A stretch of DNA of 64,000 nucleotides from assembly GCA_963921195.1 (NCBI GenBank), contig OY992538.1, positions 15,400,330-15,464,329 of the forward strand. The letters run 5' to 3'. This DNA comes from Pegoplata infirma. Taxonomy: Eukaryota > Arthropoda > Insecta > Diptera > Anthomyiidae. The notes beneath the pieces were generated by a model. That model worked only from the letters and a program-made list of their open reading frames with translations. It ran no database searches and was not told the origin of the DNA. The position numbers and the translations under genes are program-made. Positions 59,380 to 64,000 of the stretch are shown one piece after another (position 1 is the stretch's first letter; the number at the start of each line of letters is the position of its first letter).

Positions 59380-62300
59380 ATCTTAGAATAAGTAAAAATT
59401 ACCAAAATGGTACTTTTATTAAAAAGTATTTTTTCAATCAAAGAAAAAAAAACTATTTTTTTGTATAGATTTTCAAAAATTATTCTCTATCCATAACAAT
59501 ACCGCACCAACAGAAATTGTGTCTAAGAGTATTTTTTTCTTCTTTTAACGAAATAGTACTTTTTTACAACATTCACCAAAATAGTACTTTTTAAAAAAGA
59601 AGTAAAAAGATTGTTAATGATATCGAGAAAATATGGAAGAGAAAATGTTTTTTTTTTTTAATACTTATAAAAAGAACAAAAAAATTATTTTTTATAAAAA
59701 GTAATAAAAAAGTACTTTTTTATATATAGTACAAAATACTATTTTTTGATAAAAACAGGCTTTAGTGGGTTTTTAGAGGGTTTTTTGTAAAAAAAAAAGA
59801 ATAAAAGTAAAAAGTACCAGAATAGCATGTTTTTTACAAAAAGTACCAAAAAAGTACTTTTTTATAATAAATATCAAAATTAATACTTTTTTTATAAGAA
59901 GTGCCAAAAAAGTAAATTTTTGTAAAAAGTCTTTAAGATATCAAGAAAAACTGTTTTTCAAGAAGAAAAACTGTTTTTTTTTAAATACTTAAAAAAAGAA
60001 CAAAAAAATCCTTTTTTTTTAAAAAGTACCAAAGTAATAAAAAAGTACTTTTTATATCTATACTAATATTATAAAGAGGTAATGTTTGTATGTTTGTTTT
60101 TTTGTTTGTTTGTTTGTAGAGGGTAATCTCCGGAACTACTTATCCGATTTCAAAAGTGTTTTCAGCAATATTTAAAGTGTTCCTCCAGGATGGACATAGG
60201 CTAGGTTTCATCGACCACGCCCACTTCTACGCCCACTTTTGGCCAAAAACGTAAAATCGAAAAATATCCAAAACTACTGAACCGATTTCAAAAATTTTTT
60301 CACCAATACATACTTGGTTGGTGCATATATGCTGGTTTTCATCGACCACGCCCACATCTACGCCCACTTTTGGTAAAAAACTTAAAATTTTAATATCTAT
60401 GAAACTACTCATCCGATTTCAAAAAAGTTTTCAGCAATATTTAGAGTGTTCCTCCAGGGTCGACATAGGCTAAGTTTCATTGACCACGCCCACTTCTGCG
60501 CCCACTTTTAGTTGAAAAACGTATAATTAAAAAATCTCCATGGCTACTGAACCGATTTAATAATTTTTTCACCAATACATGCTTGGAATTGTCCTTCATA
60601 GTGGACATATGCTGGGTTTCATCGACCACGCCCATTTCTACGCCCACTTTTGGCAAAAAAACTTAAAATTTAAATATCTATTAAACAACTCATCCGATTT
60701 CAAAAATGTTTTTACCAATATTTGAAGTGTTCCTCCAGGGTGGACATAGGCTAGGATTCATCGATCACGCCCACTTATACGCCCACTTTTTGGCAAAACA
60801 AAACTAAAATTTAAAAATCTCCAAAATGTTTCATCCGATTTCCGAAATTTTTTCACCAATACTTGGTCCTTGAGAGTGGAAATATTCTAGGTTTTATTGA
60901 CCACGCCCATTTCTGCGCCCACCTTTGGCAAAAAAACGTTAAATTTAAATATTATCAAACTACTCAACCGATTTAAAAATGTTACCACCTATATATATTA
61001 AGAATGGTCCTTCAGGGTGGACATGGGTTAGCTCTCATCAGTCACACTCACTTCTACGCCCACTTTTGGCCAAAAAACGTAAAATTTCGGAAAATCACCG
61101 AAATTACTTATTTAAAAAATTTTTTCTCCAATTAAGAATGAATGGTACTTCAGGATAGACATAGGCTACGGTTCATATAAGTAAAATTTGTAAATATACC
61201 AAACTTATTATGAGATTTCTAAATGTTTTCAAAAATATTTCGAATTCTCCTTTAGGATGAATTAGGGTAGGTTTCATTGACCACACCCATTTTAAAGATC
61301 ACTTTGGTTCAATAGACGTAAAATTTTAAAATCTCCGAAACAACTCATCGAATTTCAAAACATTCTGAAAATGTCCTTTTTGGAAACTCCTATTTTACTG
61401 GGGCAAATACGTGCAAAGTCGTGAACTTTGTAACTATCTCCTGAAAAATTGACCATAGTAACTTGATACTTGAAATGTGGGATCCTCAACCCAAAAAAAT
61501 TCTTTCTGAAAAAGTACCTTCTGGAAATTTAGATTTTAATGGGGTTGTAAGGCTTAATTATTGTACTGTGGTACTTTTACTATCCCCAGAAATCCATCAG
61601 CAGAATTAACAATGAAGAGAAGTACATATTTTGAAATTTAAATTTATAATGGTTAAAAGGAGTAAACAATTGGTTAAGTTAGGTAATATAGTACTTTTTA
61701 TATCAATTGAGATAACGACCCTAAAATGTTTTTACATCTTTAACACATGTTTTATAGAAAGGAATGAAGCCTCCATGGAACGAAATAAATTGGAATTCAG
61801 AACAAAATTGAATTAAATTGGGAACGAATGAATAGAAAAGGGAACGAAATGAAATAGAACGGGGAACGAAATGGAGTGAAACGATGAATGAAGTAGTTTA
61901 AATAATTACGATATAAGGGCTCGAAAATGTTCAAGAACATTATTTACCGAAACGAACATGATTCCAAGCTAAACGCGGCTGTTTTAATTTTATTGTTTAC
62001 TCTAAATAGTTTTTATGAAAGACTTCAATGATAAAAATTAAACAAAATAAAAATTCTGTAGGGGAGAATTTTAGATATGGAGATTCTAATCCTGATCCTT
62101 TTTAAATCAGGTATTTAATATTACCGGGGGCGAAGTTCCGGGCGGGCCTGCTAGTATAGTATAAAATGCTATTTTTTGATAAAAACAGGCACTAAAAGAG
62201 GGGTTTTTGTAAAAAAAATGAATAAAAGTAAAAAGTACCAAAAAAGTACTTTTTATAATAAATATCAAATTTAATACTTTTTTATACGAGGTAGTACTAA

Positions 62301-62430
62301 TATATAAAAAGTACCAAAGTATTTCTATAAACGGTACCATGAATTAAAAAGGTTCCAAAATTCCACTTTTTGATAAACAAGAGTGCCAAAATAGTAAATT
62401 TTTGTGAAAAGTATTAAAGATACGAAAATA
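59380..62430. repeat. AAAAAGTACTTTTT-word element, split by a Helitron
   Basis: 59380-60056 and 62155-62430 are built from AAAAAGTACTTTTT and GTACCAAAAAAGTAC words; 59713-59760 and 62155-62215 carry the same TATTTTTTGATAAAAACAGG phrase. A further block occupies 63560-64000 at the window edge. Confidence 0.75.
60057..62154 (+). mobile_element. Non-autonomous Helitron, 2.1 kb
   Basis: Starts TCTATACTAATATTATAAAG and ends with GGGCGGGCCTGCTAG, the TC...CTRR layout. It lies between A and T, without target duplication. The uninserted relative at 59713-59760 (CTTTTTTATATATAGTAC) shows the target. The interior has about eight ~135-bp repeats, each with an ACTACTNATCCGATTTC phrase, GTTTCATCGACCACGCCCAC and ACGCCCACTTTTGG. 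No Rep/helicase. Confidence 0.85.
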
Positions 62431-62847
62431 GAACTCAAAGAATAATTACTCAATTTTGCACAAGTAAACGATTTAATAGTATTGACTAAATTTGTAATAA
62501 AAATTTATTAAATGTTTGAAAAAAAAATTGAGTAAATTTTTAATTAACACAATTAACAATTTACCCAAAATTTATCTATTTTTTTTTTAAGTTTAAAAAG
62601 TTTTAAATTTGTTTACAAAAAAAATCAAAAACTATGAGAGTTTAAAAAAAAATTAAAAAAAATATTAAATTTTTATTAAATTATTTACTTTAATTGTTTT
62701 TAAAATTTTTAAGTAAATTTTTAATTGCGTCAATTAAAAAATTACTAAATTTTTGATTTTCAATTTAAACAAGTGATTACTAAAATTTGTTTTCTCCATA
62801 TTTTTTTCCGTGTACTTTATTATAAGAGCGCTAAAATACATAATATT
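62431..62847. other. Unassigned AT-rich DNA of TAGTAAATTT-type words
   Basis: ATTTAGTAA/TTACTAAAT-like words recur, resembling the interior of 42965-44045, but clear terminal repeats are not found. Confidence 0.35.
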
Positions 62848-63510
62848 TTTATACCCTCCAACCACCCCAGCAAAAACTTGGTAATGGGTACCCCTTCCTG
62901 TCTCGTTTACTAGGTAATGGCTTTGAATACTACTAATTACCATTAGCATTACATTGCGCCAAAAAAGGCAAAATGTGGTTACCTCCAATGACATCACCGT
63001 GTTAAAGTAATTAACATTGAAATTGGGAGCGAAGTTTTTGCTGGGACAGTATGGGGGTATACTCACTTTGTCATTCCGTGTGTAACGCATCGAAATTTCG
63101 GTCTAGGACCCCATAAAGAATATATTTTATTGATCAGTGATTGATTCTATTGATCAGTAATCGATGTTCGTCTGTCCGTCCGTCCGTCTGTCCGTCTGTA
63201 GAGGACACGATACAGTCCAAAATAACTATCTCTTCCGAAGTTTGGTACGAATATGTCTAATATTTCTAGGCAGGTTAGGTTTGGAAATGGGCCAAATCGG
63301 ACCAAGGGAAAAAAAGTTCCCCCTTGGAGAACTAAACAAACCTAAGAAAAACCGAATTTTTTGCAGGGTTTTTTGTACTTTTGCTAAGCAAATGCAACAT
63401 TCTAATCTCAGAAGTAGTTCAAAATCGCAAGGGGAAGGTGCCCCCTAACGTTTCCCAATATAAAAGACGCCCCTGGATTTTTTTTTCATTTTGGAGGGTA
63501 TAAAACATTC
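62848..63510. repeat. Reverse family A relative carrying a small MITE
   Basis: TATACCCTCCAACCA at left, then ACTCACTTTGTCATTCCG and GTCCGTCCGTCCGTCTGTCC, ending TTTGGAGGGTATAAAACATT. Same layout as 15476-16146. The ORF 63164-63448 is translated repeat. Confidence 0.7.
62865..63046. mobile_element. ~180-bp MITE with CCCAGCAAAAACTT ends
   Basis: CCCCAGCAAAAACTT at left is mirrored by AAGTTTTTGCTGGG at right. The interior repeats GGTAATG/CATTACC words. It interrupts CCAACCACAGTAGG-type family text. The target duplication is unclear. Confidence 0.65.
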
Positions 63511-64000
63511 AAAACTTGTTTTTATTAGAGTGCTTAAATAGTTATTTTGATAAAATGTACAAAAAAATTACATTATTTTCTAGAATATTATTTTTCAGAA
63601 AAAAATAATAAAAAATTAAAAATTGCAATTGAAGTATTTTTTTACAAAAAAGTACTATATTGGTCCTTTTTATAAATTTTTTTTTTTTTTACTTTTTATA
63701 CAAGAGTCCTTTTTTGTACTCTTTATATTTTTTTTTGATACTCTTTATAAAAGTACTTTTTAAGTACTTTTTACAAGAAATTAGTATTTTGGTACTTTTT
63801 TAAAAAAACGTAGTATTTTGGCACTTTGTATAAAAACTACTATTACTACTTTTGACAAACAAATATTTTTTGGTACTTTTTACAAAAAGTATTTTGGTAC
63901 TTTTTTAACAAAAAGTAGTATTATGGTACTTTATATAGTAAAAAGTACTATTAGTAATTTTGAAAAAAAAAAATTTGCCGCTTTTTACAAAAAGAAGTAC

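Noticed and set aside
62431..62847. Further MITE made of TAGTAAATTT words
   Set aside because: No defensible terminal inverted repeats or target duplication.
63164..63448. ORF with VCPSVRLSVC start (similar at 15609 and 21954)
   Set aside because: Translation of GTCC-rich dispersed repeats; not a protein family.

Overview
The window is AT-rich genomic DNA of a higher dipteran fly, probably a calyptrate such as a blowfly or relative; that identification is an inference. The evidence is short introns with GTAAGT donors and CAG/TAG acceptors, two host genes whose neighbouring fly relatives I recall as CG8399 and caspar (CG8400), and transposon types common in Diptera.

Three host genes are present. 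(1) Positions 204-11640 (+) hold the 3' part of a ferric-chelate-reductase-1-like gene (end of Reeler, DOMON, cytochrome b561); its 5' exons lie left of the window. (2) Positions 12574-24644 (-) hold a complete 14-exon caspar/FAF1 orthologue (UBA, two UBL, UAS, coiled coil, UBX; 713 aa). It converges on gene 1 across about 0.3-0.6 kb. (3) Positions 38777-57284 (+) hold a complete 5-exon gene for a 325-aa secreted protein of the C16orf89/DUF4735 type. No operon-like cooperation is expected. Caspar is known as a regulator of Imd immune signalling and of VCP/TER94-dependent protein turnover, and the first gene is a membrane redox protein.

Everything else is mobile or repetitive DNA, deeply nested. 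Gene 1 introns hold a decayed LINE, a Helitron end, a foldback element and a hAT-like element. Caspar introns hold a mariner relic, a TTAA-flanked piggyBac-type MITE, two tRNA-like relics, hairpins and tandem repeats. The caspar-to-gene-3 interval holds a 25-bp minisatellite split by a MITE and by a young 3.8-kb Ty3/gypsy-type element with apparently identical LTRs, then a ~110-bp satellite that also surrounds the first exons of gene 3. That satellite is split by a LINE which is itself split by a MITE. Gene 3 introns hold hAT MITEs, several long inverted repeats, a PIF/Harbinger element with both of its genes open, and a 3.46-kb palindrome. The right end holds a Helitron inserted between A and T, with an uninserted copy of its target nearby.

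Two observations stand out. First, there is a group of non-autonomous elements beginning CAC and ending GTG, flanked by 2-bp (sometimes 3-bp) duplications, with empty sites visible inside the window. Second, many small elements of unrelated terminal and target types share one architecture: the interior is built from a single short self-complementary word repeated in both orientations. Target duplications, terminal repeats and exon phases were read by eye; no database search was possible.
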